A DNA stretch of 64,000 nucleotides from positions 1 through 64,000 of the forward strand of contig NZ_SCFY01000014.1 of the NCBI RefSeq assembly GCF_007049795.1, given 5' to 3'. Below, piece after piece: positions 15,276 to 23,720 of this stretch. This DNA is from Ectopseudomonas mendocina. GTDB lineage: Bacteria > Pseudomonadota > Gammaproteobacteria > Pseudomonadales > Pseudomonadaceae. The notes below the pieces were generated by a model that was given only the letters and a program-made list of their open reading frames with translations, ran no database searches and was not told where the DNA came from. The position numbers were made by a program, and so were the translations under genes. How positions within the stretch are numbered: position 1 is the first letter of the stretch; each line of letters begins with the position of its first letter.

Positions 15276-16733
15276 TTACTGCTCGTCTCGCAACGATTGG
15301 TCCGGTACCGGGTCGTGGCTGTAGCTGAGGCCAAGCTCCTTGGCCCTCGCTGCATCCGCCTGGTTCTTCTGGTCGATCTCCTCGACGTCATAACCGCGCT
15401 CGGCGGCGGCGTCAGCGCGGGAGCTCAGGCCACCCTTGATCAGCATCAGTTCGCCCTGGGCATCCTGAACCGGGTGCAGATAGCGCCAGGCTTGCGGGCG
15501 CCAATCGCAGGCCAGGTATTCACGGCGGCGCGTGGCGTAGTCCGGCGCACGCAGGCGGCCAGCCAGCACTGCTGCATCAATGAAGGCCTCCCACATCCGC
15601 TGGCAGAGCTGCGGAATGGTGTAGAGCCACTGATACTGCTCGATGCGGCGGCGGTACTCGTTGAGCAACGCCCGCAGGATGCGGTCGTTTACGTTGCGCA
15701 TGTCACCCGACAGCAGTTCGTAGGGAATGCCCAGCGCTGCGGCAACACCCATCAGTTGCTGCCGCATGAAGTCGCCGTAGCCGCCGCCCTGGTCGCCATC
15801 GAACAGCTGGATCTCTTCGCCCGGCAGCAATGCGGGGAAGGTTCCCGGCTCCAGGCTCACGACTGGAACGCCGCCGCTGGAATCGATCGGGTCACCGGTG
15901 AACGGATCGAACTTGAAATCATCTTCGTCGTAGCCCTGGCGCTTGATCGCGCCGGTGTAGTTGGCGCGCGTTTTCTTGCGGGTCAGCTCCGCGTCGTCGT
16001 ACTCGTCGAAGTCGCGAGCTTTGACCAGGGCCTGCACGGTTTCAGCCATGCCGCGCACCTGGCCGGGCCGCAGCGGTGCGAAGTGGTGAATGATGTCTCG
16101 TGCCGCGATGGGTACCAGTTGCGTGTTGCCGATACCGGGCTCGCCCGGGTGACGCGGATACATCCAGTAGTGCGTGCGCTTGCCTTTGACAAACTCGATA
16201 CCGGCAATGACCTCGTAATCCGCGCGCAACTCGTTGTGGCTGTGCGGGCACTGGTCGGCCTCGATCAGCTGAAACTGCAGCGGTACCGGCAGGCCGGCAT
16301 CCAACGGCATGTGGTGGATGCGCACGAATACTTCACCGGCCTCCTTGCGCGAGCGCACAGCCAGTGCCATCAGCCCGTATACGTCCAGCACGCCGTCATG
16401 GTCGGCGGTTTTGGCGAACTCTTCTTCCCACAGGGCATTGGCGGCGGCGGCAAAGGCTTTGTCCTTGGCCTTGCTACGCGGCTTGATGCCAGTGCCGACT
16501 TCGTTGCCTACCCAGTTGCCGATGCCGTTGGCGATCCAGCCATTGTTGCGGGCGGCATCACGTGAGCGAGCGCGCACGGTGCTGAGCTGGCCAACGACAG
16601 AGCGCGTTGGTCCTGCAGTGCCAGGTGCCCAGCCTTTCAGGCGGCGACCTTGGCTTGCGGCGTCGTAGCTGGCCTGAGCCAGCGGCATGCCGTCAATCAT
16701 GAAGCCACGGTTGTTGAGGGTCTCAAAGTCCAT
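15276..16733 (-). CDS. Phage portal protein (lambda family)
   Basis: A 485-residue portal, which forms the dodecameric DNA channel at one capsid vertex. The start ATG shares its first base with the last base of the gpW stop (TGATG). Diagnostic stretches include RARSRDAARNNGWIANGIGNWVGNEVGTGIKP near residues 50-80, a WMYPRHPGEP segment near 200, and the QQLMGVAAALGIPYELLSGDM motif near 330 typical of lambda B-type portals. Length is close to the usual 480-530. Confidence 0.93.
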   Translation of the reverse strand: MDFETLNNRGFMIDGMPLAQASYDAASQGRRLKGWAPGTAGPTRSVVGQLSTVRARSRDAARNNGWIANGIGNWVGNEVGTGIKPRSKAKDKAFAAAANALWEEEFAKTADHDGVLDVYGLMALAVRSRKEAGEVFVRIHHMPLDAGLPVPLQFQLIEADQCPHSHNELRADYEVIAGIEFVKGKRTHYWMYPRHPGEPGIGNTQLVPIAARDIIHHFAPLRPGQVRGMAETVQALVKARDFDEYDDAELTRKKTRANYTGAIKRQGYDEDDFKFDPFTGDPIDSSGGVPVVSLEPGTFPALLPGEEIQLFDGDQGGGYGDFMRQQLMGVAAALGIPYELLSGDMRNVNDRILRALLNEYRRRIEQYQWLYTIPQLCQRMWEAFIDAAVLAGRLRAPDYATRRREYLACDWRPQAWRYLHPVQDAQGELMLIKGGLSSRADAAAERGYDVEEIDQKNQADAARAKELGLSYSHDPVPDQSLRDEQ

Positions 16734-16960
16734 CACAAGCCCCTCCGGTGGTTCAGGCGGTAGCCGCGCATGCGCCTTCCTGACGCCGATGCAATCTCTG
16801 CGCGCATCTGGTCACGCAGGGCGATCAGTTGCGGCAGTTCAGCCGTTGCGTAGCGGGTTGTTTCGCCCGGGCCGAAACGCACCTCTACGACGCGCTCGCC
16901 TCTGGCCAGGTCGACGATGGCCTTCTCGACTTGGTCGAGTTGATCCTGTGTGTAGGCCAT
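16733..16960 (-). CDS. Head-tail joining protein, gpW-like
   Basis: A 75-residue helical protein (MAYTQDQLDQVEKAIVDLARGE, then a short beta pair RVVEVRFG and TTRYATAELPQLIALRDQM), the expected size and pattern for lambda gpW. gpW fills the portal after packaging and accepts gpFII. It sits between large terminase and portal with one-base overlaps on both sides. Confidence 0.9.
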   Translation of the reverse strand: MAYTQDQLDQVEKAIVDLARGERVVEVRFGPGETTRYATAELPQLIALRDQMRAEIASASGRRMRGYRLNHRRGL

Positions 16961-19068
16961 CAGCGATTCACCTGCATGCGTACCCGCCGGGTGGCGGCTT
17001 TCTTGATTGGTTGGTTGGCCGGCTCGACCGGCTTGGGCTGCACAACTGCAACCTCAGCGACCTGATGCACGTGCGGGTTCTCGTGCCATGCTCGAGCAAA
17101 AGGCTTCGGCCTTGACCAGTCGATTTCCTCCAGCCCCAGCTTGATAGCGCCGGCCCTGGCATAGCAGAACAGGTCGAACGCTTCGTTCGCGCCTTTGCCG
17201 GGCTTGTCCCAGCCGCGCTGGGTGCGCACCTCGAAGGTGAGTTCTTCAAACCACCATTCGCCGAGCCACTCGGGCAGATGCACGAAACCCGGCCCCGGCG
17301 TCTCACGCTGCAGCGCGGCGTTGACGGCATCCTTGAGCTGGTTGGTGTTGAGCAGCCAGACGGGGATTTCCCCCCGGGCCTTGGCCTTGCGGTCTTTCCG
17401 GTTGCTGTCCGGGTAGCTCTCACGAATGCGCGGCGCGTTGGCCTGGCTGCCACCCTTGATCAGCATGAGTTGCCGATGCATGCCCTTGCGCTTGAGCTTG
17501 CGGTAGTAGTCGTAGGCCTTCTCGGTTACACCGGCCTTACCGCCCGAGTCGCACACTACCAGCGCCGGCAGCATGGCCCGGCCACTGCCATCGGACAGCG
17601 GGTAGGCTTTCTGCATCACGTCTGTGGTGAGTAGCTCCCAGTCTTCAAGGTAGGCGGCTGGGTCGAGCGGCATTTGCTCGCCATCGTCATTCACGCGCCG
17701 GCTCTGGCGGATGTTGTAACGATCGATCAGCCATTCTTCGCCGTGCTGGCCGTAGCCATGCAACTGCACCACGAAACGCGGCTTGCCACCTGCCTGCACG
17801 TCGACAGCGGCGACCATGAAGCGGACACCCTCCGGCACCTGATGCTTGATCACCTCCTCGCGGCGGTTGATCAGCACATCAGCAGAGCGCACCGACTCGG
17901 CGCGCTGCGGCATGTAGGGTGCGCCCTGGTCGAGGTTGGTGGTGGTCTTGAGCTTCTCTTCGTCGCCGGTCGTGACGTAGGCGTGCACGCCCTGCAGGTA
18001 GTTCAGGCAGATCGATTGCCAACTCTGGAAGGCAGCCGCCATGCCGCCCAGCCAGAAGCTGGCGATTTTGCTTTCTCTGGCTTCGCCGTGGATCTGGCCA
18101 TCCGTGTCGATGCGCTGGCCCTCGATCACCCAGCGCCCGGAACGGTTCATGCCGCGCTTGTGCTTCTCCTGAATCAGGTCACCGCAATGCGGGCAGGCGT
18201 AGAAGGCGCTGCGCGCGGCCAGCTTGACCAGATCCGCGCCGCGAATACTCTCCTTGAGTTCGTCGAACGATGGCAGCGCAAAGCAGCCGATGCCAGGCTC
18301 TGGCTCGCTGTACTCGTGACAACTCGGGCACTGCCAGTACCAGCGCCGGCGGTCGCCCATGTTGTACAGCCCGATGATGCCGGTGCAGGGCGGCGCCTCG
18401 TGTGGCGTTACCTTGCGCCAGGCTGGCTCGGTGATTTCTCGACCAGGCGACGACTCAGCGCAGCACATGCCGCGCGATTTGTAGGTCTGCGTCCGTTTGC
18501 GACCCAGCGACCAGACGTCACCCTCGCCGTCGATATCGTCGGGGATGCGGTCATAGTCGGTGATCCACACCCAGCGGATCGACTTCGACGACAACTGCGA
18601 AACCGCCGGCCAACCGATCTTGAGCACCATGCCGTTCTTGAAGAACTTGTCATGGATGTTGTCATCAGATCGGCCGCGCGCCATGCGGGCGTTCAGCTCC
18701 GGGCTGTAGCGAATGGCGCGGTCAATCCGGGTGCGCGAGAAGTCGCGGGCCGCTTCCTGGCTCATCTGCACCAGCAGCGCGTCACCCGGGTCGCTGGTCA
18801 CGGTGTAGGCCAACCCGCCATCGACCAACGCCTGCGTCTTCAGCGAGCGCGCCGGGCCGACGAACACGACCCCTTCGAATCGGCGGCTGGACAGCAAGTC
18901 CATCGGCTCGCGCATGTAGGGCGCGACATCCAGGGTGAAGTCGCCCTGATAGCCGCCAGGCTCGTTCAGCTTCAGATAGTCTTCAGCGGCCGCGCTCACC
19001 GAGATCCGGCGCGGCGGACGGATCAGCTCGGCCGTGTTGCGGATGATGTCTGCAGGATTAACGTGCAT
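16960..19068 (-). CDS. Terminase large subunit (lambda gpA family)
   Basis: A 702-residue packaging ATPase and nuclease. The start MHVNPADIIRN overlaps the small subunit end by 11 bases; a longer frame would run further into that gene. The ATPase domain shows a Walker A-like GPARSLKT near residue 78 and a Walker B strand WVWITDYDRIPDD near 158. Two CxxC pairs (CPSCHEY and CPHCGDL) form a probable zinc site. The C-terminal nuclease contains VAAVDVQAGG near residue 420 and a late EAFDLFCYARAG. It cuts concatemers at cos and drives DNA into the prohead. Confidence 0.93.
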   Translation of the reverse strand: MHVNPADIIRNTAELIRPPRRISVSAAAEDYLKLNEPGGYQGDFTLDVAPYMREPMDLLSSRRFEGVVFVGPARSLKTQALVDGGLAYTVTSDPGDALLVQMSQEAARDFSRTRIDRAIRYSPELNARMARGRSDDNIHDKFFKNGMVLKIGWPAVSQLSSKSIRWVWITDYDRIPDDIDGEGDVWSLGRKRTQTYKSRGMCCAESSPGREITEPAWRKVTPHEAPPCTGIIGLYNMGDRRRWYWQCPSCHEYSEPEPGIGCFALPSFDELKESIRGADLVKLAARSAFYACPHCGDLIQEKHKRGMNRSGRWVIEGQRIDTDGQIHGEARESKIASFWLGGMAAAFQSWQSICLNYLQGVHAYVTTGDEEKLKTTTNLDQGAPYMPQRAESVRSADVLINRREEVIKHQVPEGVRFMVAAVDVQAGGKPRFVVQLHGYGQHGEEWLIDRYNIRQSRRVNDDGEQMPLDPAAYLEDWELLTTDVMQKAYPLSDGSGRAMLPALVVCDSGGKAGVTEKAYDYYRKLKRKGMHRQLMLIKGGSQANAPRIRESYPDSNRKDRKAKARGEIPVWLLNTNQLKDAVNAALQRETPGPGFVHLPEWLGEWWFEELTFEVRTQRGWDKPGKGANEAFDLFCYARAGAIKLGLEEIDWSRPKPFARAWHENPHVHQVAEVAVVQPKPVEPANQPIKKAATRRVRMQVNR

Positions 19069-19567
19069 CGCTGTCTTCCATCGATCCGCAGACATCAAGC
19101 AGTTGCTGGTAGAGCGCTTCGCGAACGCCATCAACCACGACGATTACGCGCTCGACCTCTTCGGCACCCAAGGCGCAATCGTTCTCAAGTACGTCCGGCA
19201 GTGTGTCCAGGCCTTGCGACAGTGCCTTGAATGCAGTCGCTACGACCTGCTCAACTTCTGGAGCCGGAATGCTGAGGCGCTGCTCAGCCTCCCACTTGAT
19301 CTTTTCGCGCTCGGCACGGTAGTGGTCGAGGCGATCCTTCGGAGCTAAGTCATCTGGCTCAAAGCCAAGAGTGGAGCTGGCGGCTTGTGGCCCCATCACG
19401 GCGATAGCTACGTCACGCAGACGCCAGGCCGGATGACCATTCACCTCACCAGATGACGGGATACCCTCCAGTCGCTTCTTGACGGTTCGGCGGTCAATGC
19501 CGAACTCCTCAGCTAGTGCATTGATGGACCACAATCGCGCCCCGGAATGTACAAGGGTCGCAACCAT
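19058..19567 (-). CDS. Terminase small subunit (Nu1-like)
   Basis: A 169-residue protein; the ATG at 19567 is chosen for its AGGAG site. Residues about 15-45 form a winged-helix DNA-binding motif (NALAEEFGIDRRTVKKRLEG), and the middle is a long charged helix (LDHYRAEREKIKWEAEQRL) likely used for assembly. It recognises cos and recruits the large subunit. Confidence 0.88.
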   Translation of the reverse strand: MVATLVHSGARLWSINALAEEFGIDRRTVKKRLEGIPSSGEVNGHPAWRLRDVAIAVMGPQAASSTLGFEPDDLAPKDRLDHYRAEREKIKWEAEQRLSIPAPEVEQVVATAFKALSQGLDTLPDVLENDCALGAEEVERVIVVVDGVREALYQQLLDVCGSMEDSDAR

Positions 19568-19591
19568 GTTGACTCCTACGCAGCCCAACAA

Positions 19592-19671
19592 CGGCGCGGC
19601 TTATAACCGTGCGCGCTTAGGGGGTGTGGTGGAGCATTAGAAAAATGAAAAATTGTCGACTACCGCGCGGC
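19592..19671. other. Candidate cos packaging site region
   Basis: The 80-base gap between the small terminase and the holin-like gene is where lambda-type phages carry cos. It contains an imperfect dyad around TTATAA (GCGCGGCTTATAACCGTGCGC broken by mismatches) and an A-rich segment (GAAAAATGAAAAATTG) like a bend or binding site. The nicking position cannot be read from the sequence. Confidence 0.35.
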
Positions 19672-20037
19672 TCAACGCCTCCCCCGTGGGGGCCGGGGGC
19701 TGCCCAGGGTCCCCGGCGCACCAGAACTGTGCGCAGTGGCGTCTCGGCGATCCCGTCGACCATCCCATGCATCAGGCCCGCGCAATACTGCCGCGATATT
19801 GCCGCCGCAGCGCATAGTGGCAGCAGCAAGGAAGGCCAGCAGCGCCACCAGAGGCCACGCCTCTATCGCAACAACCAGCTCACCCGTAACGATATGGATG
19901 ACGGCAGAGCCGCAGCAGACCATAGCGATGACCGCCAGACCTGACTTCAATCGGTTGAACGTTGCGCCATCTCGCTGGTAGGTGAATAACCGAACGAAGA
20001 TCGCCAGGCACAGGATGATGACAATCACATTGAGCAT
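19672..20037 (-). CDS. Holin-like membrane protein (three-helix type)
   Basis: A 121-residue protein whose first 85 residues carry three hydrophobic segments (residues about 2-16, 33-52 and 59-75), with a charged loop RLFTYQRDGATFNRLK between the first two. This matches three-helix phage holins of the family found in Pseudomonas phages. The last 35 residues are Arg, Gly and Pro rich and overlie the cos-proximal DNA. With the next gene it probably times inner membrane permeabilisation at lysis. Confidence 0.7.
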   Translation of the reverse strand: MLNVIVIILCLAIFVRLFTYQRDGATFNRLKSGLAVIAMVCCGSAVIHIVTGELVVAIEAWPLVALLAFLAAATMRCGGNIAAVLRGPDAWDGRRDRRDATAHSSGAPGTLGSPRPPRGRR

Positions 20038-20039
20038 GA

Positions 20040-20393
20040 TCAGCTCCCCATAGGCGCAGACCGGCTGCGGCTGCGAATGGCTGCGAGAGTGACGGTCACC
20101 ACCATTGCTGATGCCATGAATGCAGCAGGGCCTGGCAGATCAATCGGCCCAACGCCGAGCCACTCGATCTTCGCCTTAGCCACTGCAGGGGCGAACAGAT
20201 ACCCCATGATGAAAGAGATCAGGAACAGCACCAGGCGAGTGCGCACAGCAAACTCACTGGCCGCAATGAAGAAGATGACTGCGCCGCAGAGAGCGCCGAC
20301 AGCGGCATCGCCGTTGATGCCCGCTAGCACACCCGCCAAGCCGGCGCCGGCAGCACTCACTGCTACCACAGTCGCAGTGCTTGGCTCAGCCAT
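20040..20393 (-). CDS. Putative holin / antiholin
   Basis: A 117-residue membrane protein starting at MAEPSTATVVAV behind a GGAG site. Four hydrophobic segments are visible (about residues 8-25, 27-45, 55-73 and 90-107), the last followed by a basic tail. It resembles putative holins paired with the three-helix holin that follows. The pair is preceded by two tandem terminators, as expected for Q-controlled late lysis genes. No endolysin is adjacent. Confidence 0.7.
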   Translation of the reverse strand: MAEPSTATVVAVSAAGAGLAGVLAGINGDAAVGALCGAVIFFIAASEFAVRTRLVLFLISFIMGYLFAPAVAKAKIEWLGVGPIDLPGPAAFMASAMVVTVTLAAIRSRSRSAPMGS

Positions 20394-20403
20394 ACCAGTC
20401 TCC

Positions 20404-20430
20404 AAAATAAAAAGCCCGCACTCGGCGGGC
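20404..20430 (-). terminator. Terminator immediately before the holin genes
   Basis: GCCCGC and GCGGGC pair around a five-base loop, followed on the minus strand by TTTTTATTTT. The tail runs into the ribosome site of the first holin gene, so late expression must pass through it. Confidence 0.8.
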
Positions 20431-20469
20431 AGGGCGACGGGCCAGGGAAGCCGCCGCAGAGCAGGAACG

Positions 20470-20495
20470 AAAAAGCCCGACACAGTGGCCGGGCT
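20470..20495 (-). terminator. First of two tandem terminators upstream of the lysis genes
   Basis: AGCCCG and CGGGCT pair around a ten-base loop, followed by five T on the minus strand. It lies 40 bases before a second terminator. The tandem arrangement downstream of a probable Q gene fits antitermination control of the late operon. Confidence 0.75.
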
Positions 20496-20557
20496 TTCGG
20501 GAATCTCAATCCTGAACGCGCAATAACGACAGGATGGGTTAAATAGTGCTCACTTGA

Positions 20558-21085
20558 TCACTTGCTGTCAAGCTCCTCAGCGAGATACCCATGGAGTCCG
20601 TGATTGGCAAACTCGCCGTGAATAGCTGAACGAGCAGCAGTAATCGCATCCCGAGCATCTTCTATGGAGTCGAAGCATTTATCGAACACCACTTCGCCAG
20701 CCTTCCTGAGGCGAGCCCTCCACTTTCCTGAGGACTTCACAAAAAAGACCCCTTTCACACCAGATCTGTTGTTGGCATTTACTTTGGCGTTGCAAGAGTT
20801 CTGAGAGTGAGTCGCCAGACGGAGATTGCTGAATGCATTGTTCGATTTATCCCCGTCAATGTGATCGATCAAGACAGATGGCATCTCACCGTTCATATAC
20901 AGCCAGGCCAGCACGTGAACTGGATAGCGGCGGCCGTCCACCGTGATTCCGATGTATCCATCGCCAATCGGGCCGCCTGCCAAGAAGCCAGGCCTGATAC
21001 GCCGACCAGCCACGCGCCATTCAAAGACACCTACGACTGGGCTGTACCGCAGCACTTCCTTCAACCTGGCCTGTGAAAGCATCAT
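20558..21085 (-). CDS. HNH homing-type endonuclease with AP2-like DNA-binding domain
   Basis: A 175-residue protein. Residues about 40-95 contain the HNH nuclease core (VHVLAWLYMNGEMP, then LIDHIDGDKSNNAFSNLRLATHSQN). Residues about 105-150 resemble the AP2-type DNA-binding unit found in phage HNH enzymes (SGVKGVFFVKSSGKWRARL). Such free-standing enzymes promote their own spread between phages. It overlaps the Q-like gene by four bases and separates it from the late terminators. Confidence 0.88.
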   Translation of the reverse strand: MMLSQARLKEVLRYSPVVGVFEWRVAGRRIRPGFLAGGPIGDGYIGITVDGRRYPVHVLAWLYMNGEMPSVLIDHIDGDKSNNAFSNLRLATHSQNSCNAKVNANNRSGVKGVFFVKSSGKWRARLRKAGEVVFDKCFDSIEDARDAITAARSAIHGEFANHGLHGYLAEELDSK

Positions 21086-21633
21086 GCAGCCCTCCCAATA
21101 AGCACGCCTTCAGCGATCAGTATTTGCTCTGCGGCATTAAGCGCTTCGCCAGCCATCTCATCCAGAACGGTGTAAACACCTCTTCTCCACCGCCGCCTTG
21201 TCGATTCAGGATTCGCCGCCAGATCCCACGTATTCATGTCATAGAACGCCGCAGGCAGCACGATCATGTCCGATGAGCGCTTGCCGTCTGCGCCCTTCAG
21301 CGGCGGGATAGCCCAGGCAGTCACTGCTTTGTAGACAAACAGCTTCGGCGCCGGCGAGGCGATTAGCGGCGCCAGGGCGCTGATGGCGGCGACCTTGCGG
21401 CCCTTGTGCGTGCCATACCGGGCCGCCAGCGCGTGCCAATGGCGCGGGATCAGCTCGCTGTGCAGGCGAGCGAACACCCAGCAATCGACCAGATCGCGAT
21501 CAGGCGCAGCCCCGCGACCGGCTTTCACCGCATCCAGATCGATCAGCTTCTGCCAGGCCTGGCGAGACGTGCTGTCCTTGCTCTCGGCTGCCAGGGCCGA
21601 CACCACCGCACTCAATACGCTCGAATAAACCAT
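21082..21633 (-). CDS. Probable late antiterminator (Q-like)
   Basis: A 183-residue protein; the start MVYSSVLSAVVSALAAES follows a GAGGGGAAGGG site. It has a helical N-terminus, a WVFARLHSELIPRHWHALAARYGTHKGRK segment rich in H, W and R near residues 60-90, and a basic C-terminal TRRRWRRGVY helix. Its position at the end of the early operon and just before terminators and lysis genes is that of lambda Q; the family match is tentative. It would let RNA polymerase read through the two terminators into holin, terminase and structural genes. Confidence 0.5.
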   Translation of the reverse strand: MVYSSVLSAVVSALAAESKDSTSRQAWQKLIDLDAVKAGRGAAPDRDLVDCWVFARLHSELIPRHWHALAARYGTHKGRKVAAISALAPLIASPAPKLFVYKAVTAWAIPPLKGADGKRSSDMIVLPAAFYDMNTWDLAANPESTRRRWRRGVYTVLDEMAGEALNAAEQILIAEGVLIGRAA

Positions 21634-21643
21634 GCCCTTCCCC

Positions 21644-21955
21644 TCAATCCCCGGTGAAGTGCGCCCCGCCGGCGCCCTTCCTGTTATTGCCTTGATAACC
21701 AACTGCCGCGCCCTGCTCAGGCATTAGCCCTGCCTGCTGCAGAACGCGCTGCATCCGCTTGCGCTCATCGCCCGACAGGGCCAGGCGCAGGCGCAGCTGC
21801 TCGACCAGCTCGGGATAGCCCAGCGCCTCCCCGTCCGGTTTCACGAAGCCCCCACCGTTGCACCCGGCGCACTCCATCAGATGGAAGATGCCCCGTATGC
21901 GCCCCGCGCCCCGGCACACCTCGCACCGCTCCAGCGGCATCAGGCGCGCTTTCAT
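21644..21955 (-). CDS. Small zinc-finger phage protein
   Basis: A 103-residue protein starting at MKARLMPLERCE, with ATG overlapping the nuclease stop. Two CxxC units, CEVCRGAG and CAGCNGGG, spaced like a DnaJ-type zinc centre, occupy residues about 10-37. The rest is helical (YPELVEQLRLRLALSGDERKRM). Its role is unknown; genes of this type often accompany Q-like antiterminators. Confidence 0.65.
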   Translation of the reverse strand: MKARLMPLERCEVCRGAGRIRGIFHLMECAGCNGGGFVKPDGEALGYPELVEQLRLRLALSGDERKRMQRVLQQAGLMPEQGAAVGYQGNNRKGAGGAHFTGD

Positions 21956-22356
21956 TGCGCCTGCACCTGTTGCGCTGTCGGCGCCATGGCCAGGTACGAA
22001 TTGATTTCGCGCATGGCCTCCTCGATGCCACGACACACAACGGCGCGGTACCCCTCTGCCTTCAGCCTGGCGAGCATGTCCTTCTGCACGCCGCTGACTG
22101 CCGCATCATGCGGAGGGGTGGCCTTGAACTCGATGAACAGCCCGAAGAATCCACCGCGCGCTTGAGCTAGCTGCAGATCAGGCACGCCAGCCTTAACGCC
22201 CTGGGCTTTCAGCTTTCCAGCGGTCGCCTTGGTGCGAGCACCACCGTTTGGCGTATGCCAGGTCACCGCATAGGCGGCGCGGTGCTGGATCTCCAGCCAC
22301 TTGACCAGCATCTGCTGCTCGCGGCCTTCGAAGTCGATGGGGCGGGCTACGCGCAT
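21952..22356 (-). CDS. VRR-NUC domain nuclease
   Basis: A 134-residue protein made almost entirely of a VRR-NUC (PD-(D/E)xK-like) domain. Key parts are TWHTPNGG near residue 33, KAGVPDLQLA near 56 with the metal-binding Asp, FIEFKA near 75 (E and K of the catalytic triad) and QKDMLARLKAEGYRAVVCRG near 90. These minimal phage enzymes act on branched DNA, possibly as junction resolvases before packaging. Confidence 0.88.
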   Translation of the reverse strand: MRVARPIDFEGREQQMLVKWLEIQHRAAYAVTWHTPNGGARTKATAGKLKAQGVKAGVPDLQLAQARGGFFGLFIEFKATPPHDAAVSGVQKDMLARLKAEGYRAVVCRGIEEAMREINSYLAMAPTAQQVQAQ

Positions 22357-22670
22357 GGCTCGACCTCGCGCGCCTTCTGCTCCTCTGGCTCGAAGTCGCC
22401 GCGGAGCGGCATCAAATAACGCTCCAAGATTATGTCCAGACCAGCATCGATTGGATCATCAGAATTGTTCTGAACACTGTCGCCACGAACCAACCAGCGC
22501 GGCTCTTCACCTTCGCAGTACTGCATGCGGACGGCCGGGCAATTCGGGTGCTCGATCTTGTCTCCCGATTCGAGGTAGGCGAGGAGCTCACAGCTTCGCC
22601 CTTCATTCGAAGGAAGATGCTCGTGCCCGACGATCATCGCCAGGTCGCCAGGCTTGAACTGATTACCCAT
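22347..22670 (-). CDS. Hypothetical phage protein
   Basis: A 107-residue acidic protein starting four bases after the recombinase stop, behind GGAGGGTGAAG. It has an SH3-like opening (FKPGDLAMIVGHEHLPSNEGRSCEL) of a type common in phage early regions, followed by an acidic C-terminus. Function unknown. Confidence 0.55.
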   Translation of the reverse strand: MGNQFKPGDLAMIVGHEHLPSNEGRSCELLAYLESGDKIEHPNCPAVRMQYCEGEEPRWLVRGDSVQNNSDDPIDAGLDIILERYLMPLRGDFEPEEQKAREVEPCA

Positions 22671-22673
22671 TCT

Positions 22674-23720
22674 TCACCCTCCCCACGTAGAAATACTGTT
22701 TTCGGCTGTAGCGCCCGCCATTACTGGCGCCGCGCCCAAATGAAGAAGTGCAGGAGCGGCCACTTTCGGTACAGCGTGAACGCCATGCGCCCCCGCAAAA
22801 CCGCACTCATCCAGCCGTGCATGCCAGCGCTCCAGCGCCTCGCGCCGACGCTCCATCGCATCACGGGTCAGGTAGGTTTCAGTGGTCACGCCCAGGGCAT
22901 GGTTGATCAGCAGTTCACCCACCATGTGGTCAACGCCGATATCCGCCAGGCTCGATCGCATCAGCTTGCGCAGGTCATGGCTCGTCCACTGCCGGCCGCT
23001 CACCTCACGCATCAACGCATGCCCGCTGGTCAGCGCCATGGCAGCCCCACCACGCACCGGGAACAGCCAAGCCGCCTTCATGCGTGCATCCGGCAACGCC
23101 TGGCGATACTTGGCCAGCAGGCCGAGCACCTGAGCCGTCAGCGGCAACACATGCTCGCGCCGGCTCTTGGTGTTCGCCTCGGGGATCACCCACACCCGTT
23201 CGTCCAGCGAGATATGCGCCCAGCGCGCCGCCAGCGTCTCCGCGATGCGCGTGCCGTGCGCCAGCATCATCAGTGGCAGCATCCCCTTGGCCGGGTCACG
23301 GTTGAACACCTCCACCAAGTGCTGCACCAGCGCCAGCAGGTCGACCCGCGACAGCGACGCCGGCTTCGGACGCAGCTTGCCCTTGTAGAAGTCGCGGAAC
23401 GTGGTGCCCGCAAGCGGGTTGGCCTCGATGCGCCCCTGCGTCTCAGCCATACGGAACGCCTGGCGCAGCCCCTGCAGCGCCTTCTGCACCGTGCGCGGCG
23501 CCAGCTCCTGGTGCATCGGGAACACCAACTTGTCGTCCAGCAGCACCCGATCCAGCTTGCGCAGCGCCACCTTGCCCACGCGCGGGATCACATGCCGGCG
23601 CATCAGCGAGCCCATGCTGCCCCGGTACTTCTCGCTGCGCGTCCGGTCGCCCTCAATGCGCGACAGCCACCACTCCACCACCTCGCCCACCGAGCGCATG
23701 CCCGCCTTCTTGCTCGCCAC
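22674..23720 (-). CDS. Internal tyrosine recombinase
   Basis: A 348-residue protein from a GTG start preceded by GGGGAGGG. It has an N-terminal SAM-like core-binding domain and a C-terminal catalytic domain with R158 (AHGTRIAETL), H248 and R251 (HDLRKLM), H274 (LINHALG) and nucleophile Y283. It is complete and is distinct from the integrase near the host junction at 41.8 kb. It lies in the early operon between metabolism and late-control genes, so resolution of replication intermediates or another site-specific inversion are possible roles. Confidence 0.88.
   Translation of the reverse strand: MASKKAGMRSVGEVVEWWLSRIEGDRTRSEKYRGSMGSLMRRHVIPRVGKVALRKLDRVLLDDKLVFPMHQELAPRTVQKALQGLRQAFRMAETQGRIEANPLAGTTFRDFYKGKLRPKPASLSRVDLLALVQHLVEVFNRDPAKGMLPLMMLAHGTRIAETLAARWAHISLDERVWVIPEANTKSRREHVLPLTAQVLGLLAKYRQALPDARMKAAWLFPVRGGAAMALTSGHALMREVSGRQWTSHDLRKLMRSSLADIGVDHMVGELLINHALGVTTETYLTRDAMERRREALERWHARLDECGFAGAHGVHAVPKVAAPALLHLGAAPVMAGATAENSISTWGG

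Noticed and set aside
12703-16565. Long plus-strand frames opposite the capsid, protease and portal genes
   Set aside because: Antisense shadows of well recognised lambda-type head genes; no ribosome sites and biased composition.
17674-19230. 518-codon plus-strand frame opposite the large terminase
   Set aside because: Shadow of the terminase gene, whose motifs are clear on the minus strand.
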